A stretch of 49,005 bases of DNA from an uncultured Dokdonia sp. (GCA_938002835.1 CALKZS010000037.1:1-49005); one strand, 5' to 3'; positions 34,931 to 44,603 are shown, counted from the first letter of the stretch. Notes: generated by a model not told the origin, from the sequence alone. Translations and numbers: made by a program.

Positions 34931-35971
34931 CTATTTAATATATTCTATTGTTGTCACTGCTTCTTCATTTTGACTATCAAAAAAGCCTTGATCTCTCATC
35001 CATACATCTGAGTATACTTTACTCATATAACGGCTACCGTGATCAGGAAATATAATAACAACATTACTATTATGATCAAACTCTCCTTTTGCAGCTAGTT
35101 GTTTTAAACCTTGTATTGCTGCTCCACTTGTATATCCTACAAAGAGCCCTTCTTTAGTGACAATTTCTCTTGCTGTGTGGGCACTTTCTTCATCTGAAAC
35201 CTTTTCAAAAATATCTATAGCATCAAAGTCTGTGGCCGTAGGTATTAAATTTTTACCTAAACCTTCTATTCGGTAAGGATAAATCTCAGCCTGATCAAAC
35301 TCACGTGTTTGATGATATTTTTGAAGAACAGATCCATATGCATCTATTCCTATTACTTTGATGTCTTTATTTTGTTCTTTTAAATATCGCGATGTTCCTG
35401 AAATAGTTCCTCCAGTGCCACTACAAGCTATCAGGTGTGTTATTTTACCTTCTGTTTGTTCCCATATTTCAGGACCCGTACTTAAATAATGAGCGTCCAT
35501 ATTGAGCTCATTAAAATACTGATTGATGTATACAGAACCCTTCATCTCTTCGTGTAACCTTTTTGCAACACTATAATATGATCTTGGATCGTCTGCACTT
35601 ACGTGAGCAGGGCAAACATATACTTTTGCACCCATAGCTTTAAGAGCATCGATCTTATCTTGAGAAGATTTTGAACTCACTGCAAGAATACACTCATATC
35701 CTTTTATGATACTTACCATTGCAATACTAAAGCCTGTATTACCTGAAGTAGTCTCAATAATAGTATCTCCTGGTTTAAGAATACCACTACGTTCTGCTTC
35801 TTCTATAATGTGTAATGCAATACGATCTTTTGAAGAGTGTCCGGGATTAAAAGCTTCTACTTTTGCATAAAAGTTACCTTTAAAACCTTGAGTAATCTTG
35901 TGTAACTTGATAAGAGGGGTGTTACCTACTAATTGTAACACATTATCATAGACGTTTAGATCTCTATTCAT
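34931..35971 (-). CDS. Cysteine-synthase-like PLP enzyme (possible cysteate synthase)
   Basis: 346 residues, fold-type II PLP enzyme. The PLP Lys48 sits in [13 protein letters not shown], the substrate loop is TTSGNTG (74-80), and the phosphate loop is ACSGTGGT. Cysteine synthases and cystathionine beta-synthases usually have NPGGSVKDR; here it is NPGHSSKDR, with His-Ser in place of Gly-Gly/Ser, next to the active site. No regulatory CBS domain is present. It lies directly upstream of the putative cysteate acyltransferase on the same strand. I infer a role in making cysteate (sulfite replacing sulfide as nucleophile), but ordinary cysteine or cystathionine synthesis cannot be excluded. Confidence 0.8.
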   Translation of the reverse strand: MNRDLNVYDNVLQLVGNTPLIKLHKITQGFKGNFYAKVEAFNPGHSSKDRIALHIIEEAERSGILKPGDTIIETTSGNTGFSIAMVSIIKGYECILAVSSKSSQDKIDALKAMGAKVYVCPAHVSADDPRSYYSVAKRLHEEMKGSVYINQYFNELNMDAHYLSTGPEIWEQTEGKITHLIACSGTGGTISGTSRYLKEQNKDIKVIGIDAYGSVLQKYHQTREFDQAEIYPYRIEGLGKNLIPTATDFDAIDIFEKVSDEESAHTAREIVTKEGLFVGYTSGAAIQGLKQLAAKGEFDHNSNVVIIFPDHGSRYMSKVYSDVWMRDQGFFDSQNEEAVTTIEYIK

Positions 35972-36106
35972 ATAATTAGGTTAGGTTGTATGCAAGTTTC
36001 TGGTTAAAACATTAGCAAACAATTAAACAAAAATACTATAATTATTTAAAATGAGGTATTACTGTATGACTTCAATTTTATAAAGTTATAAGCAATAAAA
36101 GTTTTT

Positions 36107-38239
36107 TTATTCCCTTACCCCCTCTAAATCAAGTATAAAAGCATATTGTTGCGCTATTTCTTTTAATGCTTCAAAACGACCAGATGCTCCACCGTGACCA
36201 GCTTCCATATTACAATGAAATAAAATTGTGTTTTCTCCAGTGTTAGTAGCTCTCATTTTTGCTACCCATTTTGCTGGTTCCCAATATTGTACTTGACTGT
36301 CGTGATATCCTGTGGTAACAAATGTATTAGGATATGCTTTTTCAAAAGCATTATCATAAGGACTATAACTTTTCATATACTCATAGTACTTTTTTTCATT
36401 AGGATTTCCCCACTCATCATACTCTCCTGTTGTAAGAGGTATCGTGTCATCTAACATTGTAGTTACAACATCTACAAAAGGAACTGCGGCAATCACACCA
36501 TTATATGTTTCTGGAGACATATTGATAATAGCTCCCATTAATAAGCCCCCAGCAGAACCTCCATATGCATATAAATGATCTGCAGAGGTATAATTTTGAT
36601 CGATAAGATGTTTTGAAACATCTATAAAGTCTGTAAATGTATTCTTCTTTTTAAGTAATTTTCCATCTTCATACCACTGTCTTCCTAGATATTCTCCTCC
36701 TCTAACGTGAGCAATAGCATATATAAAACCTCTATCTAATAAACTCAATCGAATACTTGAAAAAGAAGGATCTGTTGTACTACCATAACTTCCATAAGCA
36801 TACTGAAATAGCGGTGCATTACCATCTTTTTTAGTATCCTTATGATACACAATAGAAACAGGTATCTTAGTTCCATCTTGAGCTGTTGCCCATATACGCT
36901 CCATCATATAGTTATCCTTATTAAACTTACCTCCTAAAACTTCCTGCTCTTTAAGTATTGTTTTCTCTTTAGATACCATATCAAAATCGATGACAGAACT
37001 AGGGGTATTAAGTGCATTATATGCATATCTTAATATCTTAGTATCAAACTCTATATTAGTTGTTGTGTATGCATCATATGTCTCATTATCAAATGGCAAA
37101 TAATAACTTGCAGTTCCATCCCAACGTTTTATATGAATTTTATTTAACCCATTAGAACGTTCACTTACCACTAGAAAATCTTTAAAAATATCTACATCTT
37201 CTAATAATACATCTTCCCGATGTGCAATTACTTCTTCCCAATGCTCCATAGAAGTAGTTTCTTCTGAAGTTTTCATCAGTTTAAAGTTAATTGCTTTATC
37301 CTTATTAGTCTGGATATAAAAAGCATCTTCATAATGTGCAATATTATATTCTAAACCTCTAACACGTTCTTGAAAAACTTTAAATTCACTAGTTCCTTTT
37401 TCTGCAGGTGCAATTCTATATTCACTAGTAAGTGTACTACTAGAACCTATAACTATGTATTTTTTTGACTTAGACTTGTATACAAAAGAATAAAAAGTTT
37501 CATCATCTTCTTGAAAGATAAGTTCGTCTGTTGCAGGATCTGTACCTAGAATATGCTTATATATCTGATAAGAACGTAATGTCTCCTGATCATTACGAGT
37601 GTAATAAACTGTTTTATTATCATTTGCCCAGACTGCCCCTCCTGTAGTATTTTCGATTTTTTCTGGATATAATTGTCCTGTGACAAGATTTTTAAACTGT
37701 ATGGTATATTGCCTTCTACTTACCGTATCAATACCAAAGACAGCTATCTCATTATTTTCTGACACAGCATAACCAGCTTGACTAAAATAAGAATGTCCTT
37801 TTGCCATCTCATTGTTATCAAAAACAACAATCTCCTCACTATCTAAGGTATCTTTTTTACGACAATAAAAAGGATAATTTTTACCTGTCTCAAAACGTCT
37901 ATAATACCAATATCCATTGCTCTTATATGGAACAGAAGCATCATCTTCCTTTATGCGGCCTTTCATTTCTTCAAAAAGAGATTTTTGAAAATCTTTTGTA
38001 GGCGCTGTTATTTTATCATAATAATCGTTTTCTCTTTCCAGATAATCTATTACCTCGGGATGGTCTCTTTCATTCATCCAGAAATAATCGTCTACACGTA
38101 TATCGCCGTGCTTTTCAAGATTTTTAGGTTTTTTATCTGCGACAGGAGCTTTAATTTCTTTAGTCAAGGTTTTTGTGTTTTTTTGATTACAACTTATTGT
38201 GATTATTGCACTAGCGCAAAAGAGTATTAAATATTTCAT
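36107..38239 (-). CDS. Prolyl oligopeptidase-family serine peptidase (oligopeptidase B-like), lipoprotein
   Basis: 710 residues. A lipoprotein signal (LFCASAIITISCNQ) is followed by an N-terminal cap and a seven-bladed propeller at about 35-430 (GDIRVDDYFWMNERD at the start), then an alpha/beta hydrolase domain. The triad is visible: Ser562 in GGSAGG, Asp in YHDSQVQYWE, and His in EAGHGGASGR. DEWGNP and the region FVDVVTTMLDD are typical of oligopeptidase B, which cuts after basic residues. Lipidation places it in the envelope. It is divergent from the ybaB gene, with 63 bases between the starts. Confidence 0.92.
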   Translation of the reverse strand: MKYLILFCASAIITISCNQKNTKTLTKEIKAPVADKKPKNLEKHGDIRVDDYFWMNERDHPEVIDYLERENDYYDKITAPTKDFQKSLFEEMKGRIKEDDASVPYKSNGYWYYRRFETGKNYPFYCRKKDTLDSEEIVVFDNNEMAKGHSYFSQAGYAVSENNEIAVFGIDTVSRRQYTIQFKNLVTGQLYPEKIENTTGGAVWANDNKTVYYTRNDQETLRSYQIYKHILGTDPATDELIFQEDDETFYSFVYKSKSKKYIVIGSSSTLTSEYRIAPAEKGTSEFKVFQERVRGLEYNIAHYEDAFYIQTNKDKAINFKLMKTSEETTSMEHWEEVIAHREDVLLEDVDIFKDFLVVSERSNGLNKIHIKRWDGTASYYLPFDNETYDAYTTTNIEFDTKILRYAYNALNTPSSVIDFDMVSKEKTILKEQEVLGGKFNKDNYMMERIWATAQDGTKIPVSIVYHKDTKKDGNAPLFQYAYGSYGSTTDPSFSSIRLSLLDRGFIYAIAHVRGGEYLGRQWYEDGKLLKKKNTFTDFIDVSKHLIDQNYTSADHLYAYGGSAGGLLMGAIINMSPETYNGVIAAVPFVDVVTTMLDDTIPLTTGEYDEWGNPNEKKYYEYMKSYSPYDNAFEKAYPNTFVTTGYHDSQVQYWEPAKWVAKMRATNTGENTILFHCNMEAGHGGASGRFEALKEIAQQYAFILDLEGVRE

Positions 38240-38250
38240 AAGTTAAAATT

Positions 38251-38277
38251 TTGCGAACTGTGAATTTAATAAATTTG
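38251..38277 (+). promoter_or_regulatory. Bacteroidota-type promoter for the YbaB gene
   Basis: TTG at 38251-38253, a 16-base gap and TAAATTTG at 38270-38277; the ATG is 25 bases further on. The spacing is slightly short. Confidence 0.5.
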
Positions 38278-38302
38278 CATTACAAATTTTAAAAATGACA
38301 CT

Positions 38303-38620
38303 ATGTTTGGAGATATGATGGGTTTAATGGGTAAGTTACAAGAAGCCAAAGCCGAAGAAACTAAAGAACGTTTAAAAACAGTTCTTGTAGATGAAAAATC
38401 ATCTGATGGATTACTTACTATCATTGCGACAGCGAGCGGTCGTATAAAAGAAATAACTATTGACCCTACTTTACTAGAAGATCAAGAACAGTTAGAAGAC
38501 TATCTTATACTAACACTTAATAAAGCATTAGATAAAGCTCAAAATATACACGATACAGAAATGACTGCTGTTGCAAAAGATGGAATGCCAGATATACCAG
38601 GTATGGATATGTTTAAATAA
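38303..38620 (+). CDS. YbaB/EbfC nucleoid-associated protein
   Basis: 105 residues. [24 protein letters not shown] is the N-terminal helix, followed by the beta strands [27 protein letters not shown] and a C-terminal helix ([14 protein letters not shown]). Size and Met/Gly-rich ends fit the YbaB fold, a homodimeric DNA-binding protein with tweezer shape. YbaB usually pairs with dnaX and recR, but neither is here. This is a shorter flavobacterial version standing alone, with its own promoter and a terminator after it. It could help organise the nucleoid or act in recombination. Confidence 0.85.
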   Translation: MFGDMMGLMGKLQEAKAEETKERLKTVLVDEKSSDGLLTIIATASGRIKEITIDPTLLEDQEQLEDYLILTLNKALDKAQNIHDTEMTAVAKDGMPDIPGMDMFK

Positions 38621-38657
38621 TGGAGTTTATAGTTTTTTCGTAAGCATAACTAAAAAT

Positions 38658-38687
38658 AAAAAGCGCTCTCTAACGAAAGCGCTTTTT
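38658..38687. terminator. Bidirectional terminator between ybaB and the OmpA-like gene
   Basis: AAAAAGCGCT (38658-38667) and AGCGCTTTTT (38678-38687) around a 10-base loop. A perfect 10-bp stem. Confidence 0.85.
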
Positions 38688-38718
38688 GTATTTAGTAAGA
38701 TGGTTAGTCTATAGTATA

Positions 38719-39825
38719 CTAGTTGTTTATTAAACGGAACTCAGTACGACGGTTTGCTGCGTGCTGACGCTCTGTACAAGAAACTCCATCTGCACAACGG
38801 TTTTTAAGTCTACGCTCACCAAAACCATTTGCAACAAGAAGACTACTATTTACTCCTTTAGAAATAAGGTAGTTTGCTACTGCAGTTGCTCTTCTTTCTG
38901 AAAGGCTCTGATTATTAGAAGCGCCACCTTTAGAATCTGTGTGAGATGCGATCTCTAGTTTTACACCTGGGTTTTGAGCAAGTAGTGGTAATAAACGAGA
39001 ATCAATAATTCCTTTTGCAGCAGAAGTAAGTGTTGCAGATCCAGAATTCCAATTAATAGGAAGTGCTTGATACTCTACTAAAGCACACTCAACTTCTCTC
39101 CAAGTAGTAAGACCTCCTTTTTGCTTAAGAACTTCTTTAGAAACAGAATCAAAAGTTGCAGCAACAGTTTCTTGTGTAGTTGTTGCATCTTTAACTAATA
39201 CAGTCTTTGTAATAGTAGCATACTCAGCTGGAACTTCTTCTTCTACTACACGAGCAGGTTGATCAATTACTCTCTTAGTATACGTACTATTAGAAGAACT
39301 TCCTGGAGTAGTTTGAACAGTTGCATCTGAAGCTAATACTTTTTTAGAAACTGTAGTATATTCAGCTGGATATCCTTTATAACACCAGTAACGACAATCG
39401 TCAGGGTTAGAAGAAGCACAATCTGGTGCTGGAGCTCCTAACTCCCACTGTGCATATGCAGATTTAATCTCAATAGTCTCTGTATCATTAGAGAATGAAG
39501 CAGGAATAATCTTAAGAGAAGATCCTGTTGTACTTTTCACGTAAGAAACAGTTTCTGTTTTAAACGTAGCTGGGATTACACGTAATTTTTTAGATGCTTC
39601 TTTTACAAGAACACGCTCTGTTACCGTATCATACTGTGCTGGCACTTTCTTAAGTACTTTGTATGCAGGTGTCTTTTGTATTTGTACTGTTTGAGTTTCA
39701 TAAATGTCTGGCGTGGTACAGCGTACATAACATTTACCTGGCTCAGGATTTGCTGGTAAGTCTTGCGCTTGCACAGAAGCAACACCTAATCCAAAGATTG
39801 AGCAGAGTAATAAAATTTTCTTCAT
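38719..39825 (-). CDS. OmpA-family protein with novel beta-repeat N-terminal region
   Basis: 368 residues. Signal peptide MKKILLLCSIFGLGVASVQAQ. Residues about 50-245 carry about six degenerate repeats of a PAxYxTVxxxVLVKDA type (for example VPAQYDTVTERVLVKEA, YPAEYTTVSKKVLASDA, VPAEYATITKTVLVKDA). A Cys-rich insert (CASSNPDDCRYWCYKG) sits in the middle and CYVRC near the start. The OmpA C-terminal domain covers about 255-368, with PINWNSGSATL, IASHTDSKGG and SERRATAVANYL, so it binds peptidoglycan. No barrel is present, so it may be a periplasmic or outer-membrane-associated wall anchor. The repeat unit is not one I can name. Confidence 0.88.
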   Translation of the reverse strand: MKKILLLCSIFGLGVASVQAQDLPANPEPGKCYVRCTTPDIYETQTVQIQKTPAYKVLKKVPAQYDTVTERVLVKEASKKLRVIPATFKTETVSYVKSTTGSSLKIIPASFSNDTETIEIKSAYAQWELGAPAPDCASSNPDDCRYWCYKGYPAEYTTVSKKVLASDATVQTTPGSSSNSTYTKRVIDQPARVVEEEVPAEYATITKTVLVKDATTTQETVAATFDSVSKEVLKQKGGLTTWREVECALVEYQALPINWNSGSATLTSAAKGIIDSRLLPLLAQNPGVKLEIASHTDSKGGASNNQSLSERRATAVANYLISKGVNSSLLVANGFGERRLKNRCADGVSCTERQHAANRRTEFRLINN

Positions 39826-39886
39826 AATAAATGGTTGTTAAATAGTTAAAACGTTAAAACGTTTGTTAATTTATCTTTTAAAGTTA

Positions 39887-39894
39887 CAAAAATA
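39887..39894 (-). promoter_or_regulatory. Possible -7 element of the OmpA-like gene
   Basis: On the minus strand TATTTTTG fits TAnnTTTG, about 61 bases before the ATG. The -33 TTG is not obvious. Confidence 0.35.
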
Positions 39895-40023
39895 ACAACA
39901 TTTTAGTCTTCTAAATTTAACTTTTCTTTAGGTTTTAAAGTATTCGATAAAAGACGCTCCTGCATCGATTAAAACCACTTTTTTAATGTATTTAAATTAA
40001 TACTTGCAAAAATCTATTTTTTT

Positions 40024-41061
40024 TTAAAGTTTAAATATAGTCTTTAACTTCACTAAATAGTCACAAAAACGCGAGTGAGCCTCTTTTGTATAATCTAAAT
40101 GTGTCACTATTCTCAATTTTCCTTGTCCCATATCACTAAGAAAAATTTTATTTTTTTCAAGTGTTTTAATAAAAACACTCTGATTTACATCTTGATGCAA
40201 GTTAAAAATTAAAATATTTGTATCAACAGGTTCTACTGTAGATACATAATCACAATTTTTTAATATCTCTCCTAATTCTTGAGCTCTTTTATGGTCTTCT
40301 TCCATTCTATCTATATGATGGTCTAATGCATATAAGCCAGCTGCGGCCATATATCCCATTTGCCTCATACCGCCTCCTAGCACTTTACGAATGCGCATTG
40401 CCTTATCCATATATGCCTTTTTTCCTATTAGTACAGACCCCATAGGAGCTCCAAGTCCTTTTGAAAGACATACGGATATGGTATCAAATAAGCTTCCATA
40501 ATCACCTGCTTTGGTCCCCGTAGCAACAAGAGCATTCCATAACCGAGCGCCATCAAGGTGTAATCCTAAATCATTTTTATCACAAACTTGTTTTATCTTC
40601 TTTATTTCTTCAAGATCATAACAAGCACCACCTCCTTTATTAGTGGTATTTTCCAAACAAACCAATGAAGTAAGCGGACTATGATAAAAATCTGGAGGAT
40701 TAATTGCCTCTACTACTTGAGAAGCTGTAATCATTCCTCTATTTCCTTTTATGAGTTTACAAGAAACACCACTATTAAAAGAAACTCCGCCTCCTTCATA
40801 ATTAAACACGTGAGCATATTGATCTGTTATGAGCTGCTCTCCTGGTTGAGTATGCATTTTTATAGCTGCTTGATTTGCCATACTACCCGTAGGAAAATAT
40901 AAAGCACTATCCATATTAAACATTCTAGCAAGCTTAGATTCTAAAGCGTTTACAGTTGGGTCTTCTTTATACACATCGTCTCCAACTTTGGCTTTCATCA
41001 TATATTCTAGCATTGCTGGTGTAGGCTTTGTTAATGTATCAGAACGAACATCAATTTTCAT
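40024..41061 (-). CDS. ltaE: Low-specificity L-threonine aldolase
   Basis: 345 residues, fold-type I PLP enzyme. MKIDVRSDTLTKPTPAMLE at the start, VGDDVYKEDPTVNALE, FPTGSMANQAAIK, LHLDGARLWNA (D170 and R173) and the PLP Lys201 in VCLSKGLGAPMGS are all family signatures. It cleaves L-threonine or allo-threonine to glycine and acetaldehyde in the cytoplasm. Length is typical. It has no obvious operon partner: upstream lies a 14-bp palindrome copy and then a metalloprotease gene on the same strand. The beta-hydroxyaspartate or phenylserine aldolases of the same fold are less likely. Confidence 0.92.
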   Translation of the reverse strand: MKIDVRSDTLTKPTPAMLEYMMKAKVGDDVYKEDPTVNALESKLARMFNMDSALYFPTGSMANQAAIKMHTQPGEQLITDQYAHVFNYEGGGVSFNSGVSCKLIKGNRGMITASQVVEAINPPDFYHSPLTSLVCLENTTNKGGGACYDLEEIKKIKQVCDKNDLGLHLDGARLWNALVATGTKAGDYGSLFDTISVCLSKGLGAPMGSVLIGKKAYMDKAMRIRKVLGGGMRQMGYMAAAGLYALDHHIDRMEEDHKRAQELGEILKNCDYVSTVEPVDTNILIFNLHQDVNQSVFIKTLEKNKIFLSDMGQGKLRIVTHLDYTKEAHSRFCDYLVKLKTIFKL

Positions 41062-41117
41062 ATATTAAGTCTAATTTTAAAACTATTAATATTTCTTTAA
41101 GTATTGTAAGTGATTAC

Positions 41118-41131
41118 GCTTTCGCGAAAGC
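41118..41131. repeat. 14-bp interspersed palindrome, copy 10
   Basis: Exact core within ACGCTTTCGCGAAAGCGT. It lies 4 bases after the stop codon of the metalloprotease gene on the minus strand. Confidence 0.95.
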
Positions 41132-41135
41132 GTGT

Positions 41136-43526
41136 TTAGTAACAACCTATTGGAGATCCATCTGGAATTTTAGGAGATGGAAGCGCTTCATACTTTTCTG
41201 GATTTTTAGAAAACTGATCTATCATTGTTACCATATAAGAAGCATTAGGATCTTCTATATTTTTCAATAGTTGTAAACGTATTTTTTTAAGTTCCATTTG
41301 GACTATTGCTTTTGTTTGCGGAATAGCCTTTTTACTTACGGCAAGATTCATTAAATGTTTTAATACATTATAATTAACACTCATTTGAACTTGTGCATAA
41401 TAACTATCCTTCTCTTTTGAGAATAGTGTCAGTTTTGATAATTGTGACAAAACATCGGAAAGCCCTAATTGATTTTGATCGACTGCTTTTTGTTGTATTA
41501 ATCTATTTGCACGTTCGGGGTGTAATAATAATGACAACGTCATATCACTTGCTGTAGATACAGCTCCGAAAGCATCAAAAGCAACTCCTGCGTTACTTTT
41601 AAAACTTTCTCTACTACGATTATATCCGTGTGCTCTTGGAGGAAAAAGAGCTAATTTATCTTGGGGAATTGCTAGCTCTTGTGCACTAACTGTTTTTAAA
41701 ACAGAAGTAAGTGCTTTTTGTTGTTCCTTTTTGCTCACTGTCTTTACTATAGTATTACGACCTCCTTTAACCGCATAATTATACTCTAATCCCCCAATAG
41801 TTTTTATAGCAGCTTCGGTTTGGTATCTATGGTAAAAATAAAGAGGTACAAAAACGTCTTCTAATACTGAGTATGGCTCATTAGAACGTATATTATCCTT
41901 AGAAAAATTTGAAATAGCTCCTGCTCTCAATATAAGCATATTGTCTAGCTCTGTAGCTGCGTTACTTCCATTATCCCAAAGATGTGCTTTAAAGTGTGCT
42001 CCTCCTTGCGGTCTCGCATCTCTATCTGTAATATATTGTAGACCGTCTTCTTGAGCTTTTATGAGAATATTAGTAAGAAAACTATCTTCTTTTTGGTTTG
42101 TAGGCACCACCCCATAACTATATTGTACAGTCACTTTATCCCAATCACCTATTCCAGTTGCATATGCATTAGAAAAATCTACTTCATTATTTTTCCAAGT
42201 TAATGTAGGATGAGGATAATCCATTACACTCGCTCTATTAATTGTACTAGCTGCAAAATTATGAGCAAATCCAAGTGTGTGCCCCACTTCGTGGGCACTT
42301 AACTGTCGTATTCTTGCAAGTGCCATATCAAGCATAGGTTCATAATTATCATCACGCTCTTTAAAAGGCTGGTTCATTAATGCTTGTGCTATTAAAAAAT
42401 CTTGACGTATACGTAAACTTCCTAAACTCACGTGACCTTTTATAATCTCTCCGGTTCTAGGGTCTGTCACACTAGCTCCATAACTCCACCCTCTTGTACT
42501 ACGATGCACCCATTGTATAACATTATACCTTACATCCATAGGGTCTGCATCTTTAGGAAGCATCTTTACTTGAAATGCATTTTTAAAACCTGCTGTTTCA
42601 AATGCTTGATTCCACCAGCTAGCTCCTTCTAATAAAGCAGATCGTACTGGTTCTGGTGTTCCTGGGTCTAAATAATAAATAATAGGTGCTACAGCTTCAC
42701 TCATTGCTGCTTCAGGGTTCTTTTTCTCAAGACGATGTTTATTTGCAAATCTTTTTACAATAGGCTCTTGAACAGGAGTCGCATAATCAAGATATGTGGT
42801 TGAAATATTACCTGCTCTTGGATCAAACACTCGAGGTTTATAATTTGAATCTGGCAATTGTACAAATGAATAATGCTGTATTACTGAGATCGTATTTACA
42901 TCTGGAGCTACAGTTCTTAAGTTTCGGCCAGAAGGAGTTCCTTTATATGTTAATAATGCTTCAAACTCGGTATTTTTAGGAAAAGACTTTGTGCGTTGCA
43001 TTTGTATAGCACTTCGTGACTTATCTATTTTGTACGTACCTTCTTTAGAACTTTTGAGTCTAGTTGAGATTCTGTGCATATCTTCTAATAAGAAAGAAGT
43101 GATATCTATTAAATAACTATCCTTTTTTTGCTCTACTATGGGAAATCCATAAAGTACCGAAATCGCAAAAGCTTCTTCTATTGATTTTTTTTCTAACTCA
43201 TTATCTGTATTTGCTCGATAACGCAAATTAGGTTGTATTAATAAAAGTTTATTACCTGCTTTTTGAAATTTTACAATGGCTGTACTTCCTAACTGTCCTC
43301 TATCTATCCCGATATCATTACTCCCTAAACCTGTTCTAAGAGAATGTACAAAAAGAAACTCTTCATCTAGTGTTGTGACCTCTATATATATTTTATCATT
43401 TTTTTCATCATAGTGCGTATTGAAAAATCCTTTTTGAGTATCTATATTTTCTTTTGAAGAAAGAAATTGAGCAAATGTAGTACTCGTGACAAGAAGTACA
43501 ATCACAAATAAATAATAATGTTTCAT
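41136..43526 (-). CDS. Secreted zinc metalloprotease (HExxHxxGxxH; DUF5117/DUF4953 type)
   Basis: 796 residues. Signal peptide LFVIVLLVTSTTFAQ. N-terminal DUF5117-like region about 25-190 (GFFNTHYDEKNDKIYIEV), then the catalytic domain with HEVGHTLGFAH (His412, His416, His422, Glu413) and a Met-turn SVMDYP. Residues 500-796 form the helical C-terminal domain with an absolutely terminal GSPIGCY, whose Cys may be a ligand or disulfide partner. The family of about 800 residues is common in Bacteroidota and is thought to be envelope proteases; substrates are not known. Two zinc proteases stand side by side here. Confidence 0.9.
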   Translation of the reverse strand: MKHYYLFVIVLLVTSTTFAQFLSSKENIDTQKGFFNTHYDEKNDKIYIEVTTLDEEFLFVHSLRTGLGSNDIGIDRGQLGSTAIVKFQKAGNKLLLIQPNLRYRANTDNELEKKSIEEAFAISVLYGFPIVEQKKDSYLIDITSFLLEDMHRISTRLKSSKEGTYKIDKSRSAIQMQRTKSFPKNTEFEALLTYKGTPSGRNLRTVAPDVNTISVIQHYSFVQLPDSNYKPRVFDPRAGNISTTYLDYATPVQEPIVKRFANKHRLEKKNPEAAMSEAVAPIIYYLDPGTPEPVRSALLEGASWWNQAFETAGFKNAFQVKMLPKDADPMDVRYNVIQWVHRSTRGWSYGASVTDPRTGEIIKGHVSLGSLRIRQDFLIAQALMNQPFKERDDNYEPMLDMALARIRQLSAHEVGHTLGFAHNFAASTINRASVMDYPHPTLTWKNNEVDFSNAYATGIGDWDKVTVQYSYGVVPTNQKEDSFLTNILIKAQEDGLQYITDRDARPQGGAHFKAHLWDNGSNAATELDNMLILRAGAISNFSKDNIRSNEPYSVLEDVFVPLYFYHRYQTEAAIKTIGGLEYNYAVKGGRNTIVKTVSKKEQQKALTSVLKTVSAQELAIPQDKLALFPPRAHGYNRSRESFKSNAGVAFDAFGAVSTASDMTLSLLLHPERANRLIQQKAVDQNQLGLSDVLSQLSKLTLFSKEKDSYYAQVQMSVNYNVLKHLMNLAVSKKAIPQTKAIVQMELKKIRLQLLKNIEDPNASYMVTMIDQFSKNPEKYEALPSPKIPDGSPIGCY

Positions 43527-43620
43527 AGCGCCTTTTGTTAAGGCTGTCTAAGATACAGATTAAGAAGAATGAGTACAATGTTTTTTAGTATACAAAATCA
43601 AAATATTTTATCTGTTTATT

Positions 43621-43634
43621 GCTTTCGCGAAAGC
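43621..43634. repeat. 14-bp interspersed palindrome, copy 11
   Basis: Exact core, left flank TT, right flank GTA. It lies immediately downstream of the M57 gene terminator on the minus strand. Confidence 0.95.
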
Positions 43635-43635
43635 G

Positions 43636-43669
43636 TATAAAAAAACACCTCGCCATATGACGAGGTGTT
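43636..43669 (-). terminator. Rho-independent terminator after the M57 protease gene
   Basis: AACACCTCG (43644-43652), loop of 8, and CGAGGTGTT (43661-43669). On the minus strand a T-run follows. Confidence 0.85.
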
Positions 43670-43697
43670 CTATAGAAAATAATTAAAATCTAAATTC

Positions 43698-44603
43698 TTA
43701 GTACATAGCATTTAATGCAGTAATGTCAGCAGAAGAAAATTCTCCATCCACACCTGAACTAAAACAAGCTTGCATTACAGAATCTAAGTCTCTTATTGGA
43801 GTTCCTGGTAATTGAATTGCTCCAATTCCAGCAGTTCCTTCATTTGAATTTTGTCCACAACTAGCACGATCATAATAATCTGAGTGACGGAAACCTATAG
43901 AGTGACCTATCTCGTGAGTGATTACGTGCTCATTCAAGTTATTGTTAGCCGTTGTACCTGCTGTTGGAAGATTGTAAATCTGTACAAACTTGTTAGGAAG
44001 TCCATTAGATGGGAAACCAGCTACTCCTCCTGATGCTGAATTGTTTGCAGAGTTATCATAAACTACCATATCGGCAGCATTAAAGTTTGTACCAAACGTT
44101 AAGTTAAAACGTAAATTAGAACCCGTAAGTCTGTTGTAATTATTTACTGCCCACTGTAATCCTGTTTGACCAGCAGCAGAAAGAGCAAAACCACTACCTG
44201 TATATCCTAAGATATCAATAGTTTGATTTGCACTTGATACAAGATTAGTTGTTCTAAATTGACGTGTCTGTCCATCAAGTTGATCAAGTTGAACTAGCTC
44301 ATCAAGTTGCTTTTCTGTAATAACAAGGTCATCCCCTATATAAATACGCTCCTCTATAGAACCATCAGGAAGGTGAAAATCTCCTTTTGTTACTGTACCT
44401 GCATCTAATGCTAATTGACCATAGATTTTATCTAATGTAGTTTGATCTGTAACTAGTGCACGTCCTGTAGCCCCAACTACATTATCTACAACAAGTTCTG
44501 CTTGATCATTTTCGATTGCATCTGCTGATTCTTTTTCACAAGATGTAAAACTAATTGCTGTTAGTGCTAATGCTAGCGCCCCAAATTTCATTTGTTTTTT
44601 CAT
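43698..44603 (-). CDS. M57 (HEIGH-type) zinc metalloprotease, lipoprotein
   Basis: 301 residues. Lipoprotein signal with ALALTAISFTSCEKE (Cys at about 22), then an acidic propeptide-like part (about 25-125) containing LDKIYGQLALDAG. The protease domain follows with THEIGHSIGFRHSD (His230, His234, His240), LDSVMQACF as Met-turn and a final FSSADITALNAMY. This fits peptidase family M57 (dual-action HEIGH metallopeptidase). It is probably a surface or periplasmic protease. Runs of Asn, Ser and Gly in the catalytic part suggest an extracellular location. Confidence 0.9.
   Translation of the reverse strand: MKKQMKFGALALALTAISFTSCEKESADAIENDQAELVVDNVVGATGRALVTDQTTLDKIYGQLALDAGTVTKGDFHLPDGSIEERIYIGDDLVITEKQLDELVQLDQLDGQTRQFRTTNLVSSANQTIDILGYTGSGFALSAAGQTGLQWAVNNYNRLTGSNLRFNLTFGTNFNAADMVVYDNSANNSASGGVAGFPSNGLPNKFVQIYNLPTAGTTANNNLNEHVITHEIGHSIGFRHSDYYDRASCGQNSNEGTAGIGAIQLPGTPIRDLDSVMQACFSSGVDGEFSSADITALNAMY

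Noticed and set aside
37985-38230. 81-codon plus-strand frame within the prolyl oligopeptidase gene
   Set aside because: Antisense to a well-supported coding region; no start signal or homology recognised.
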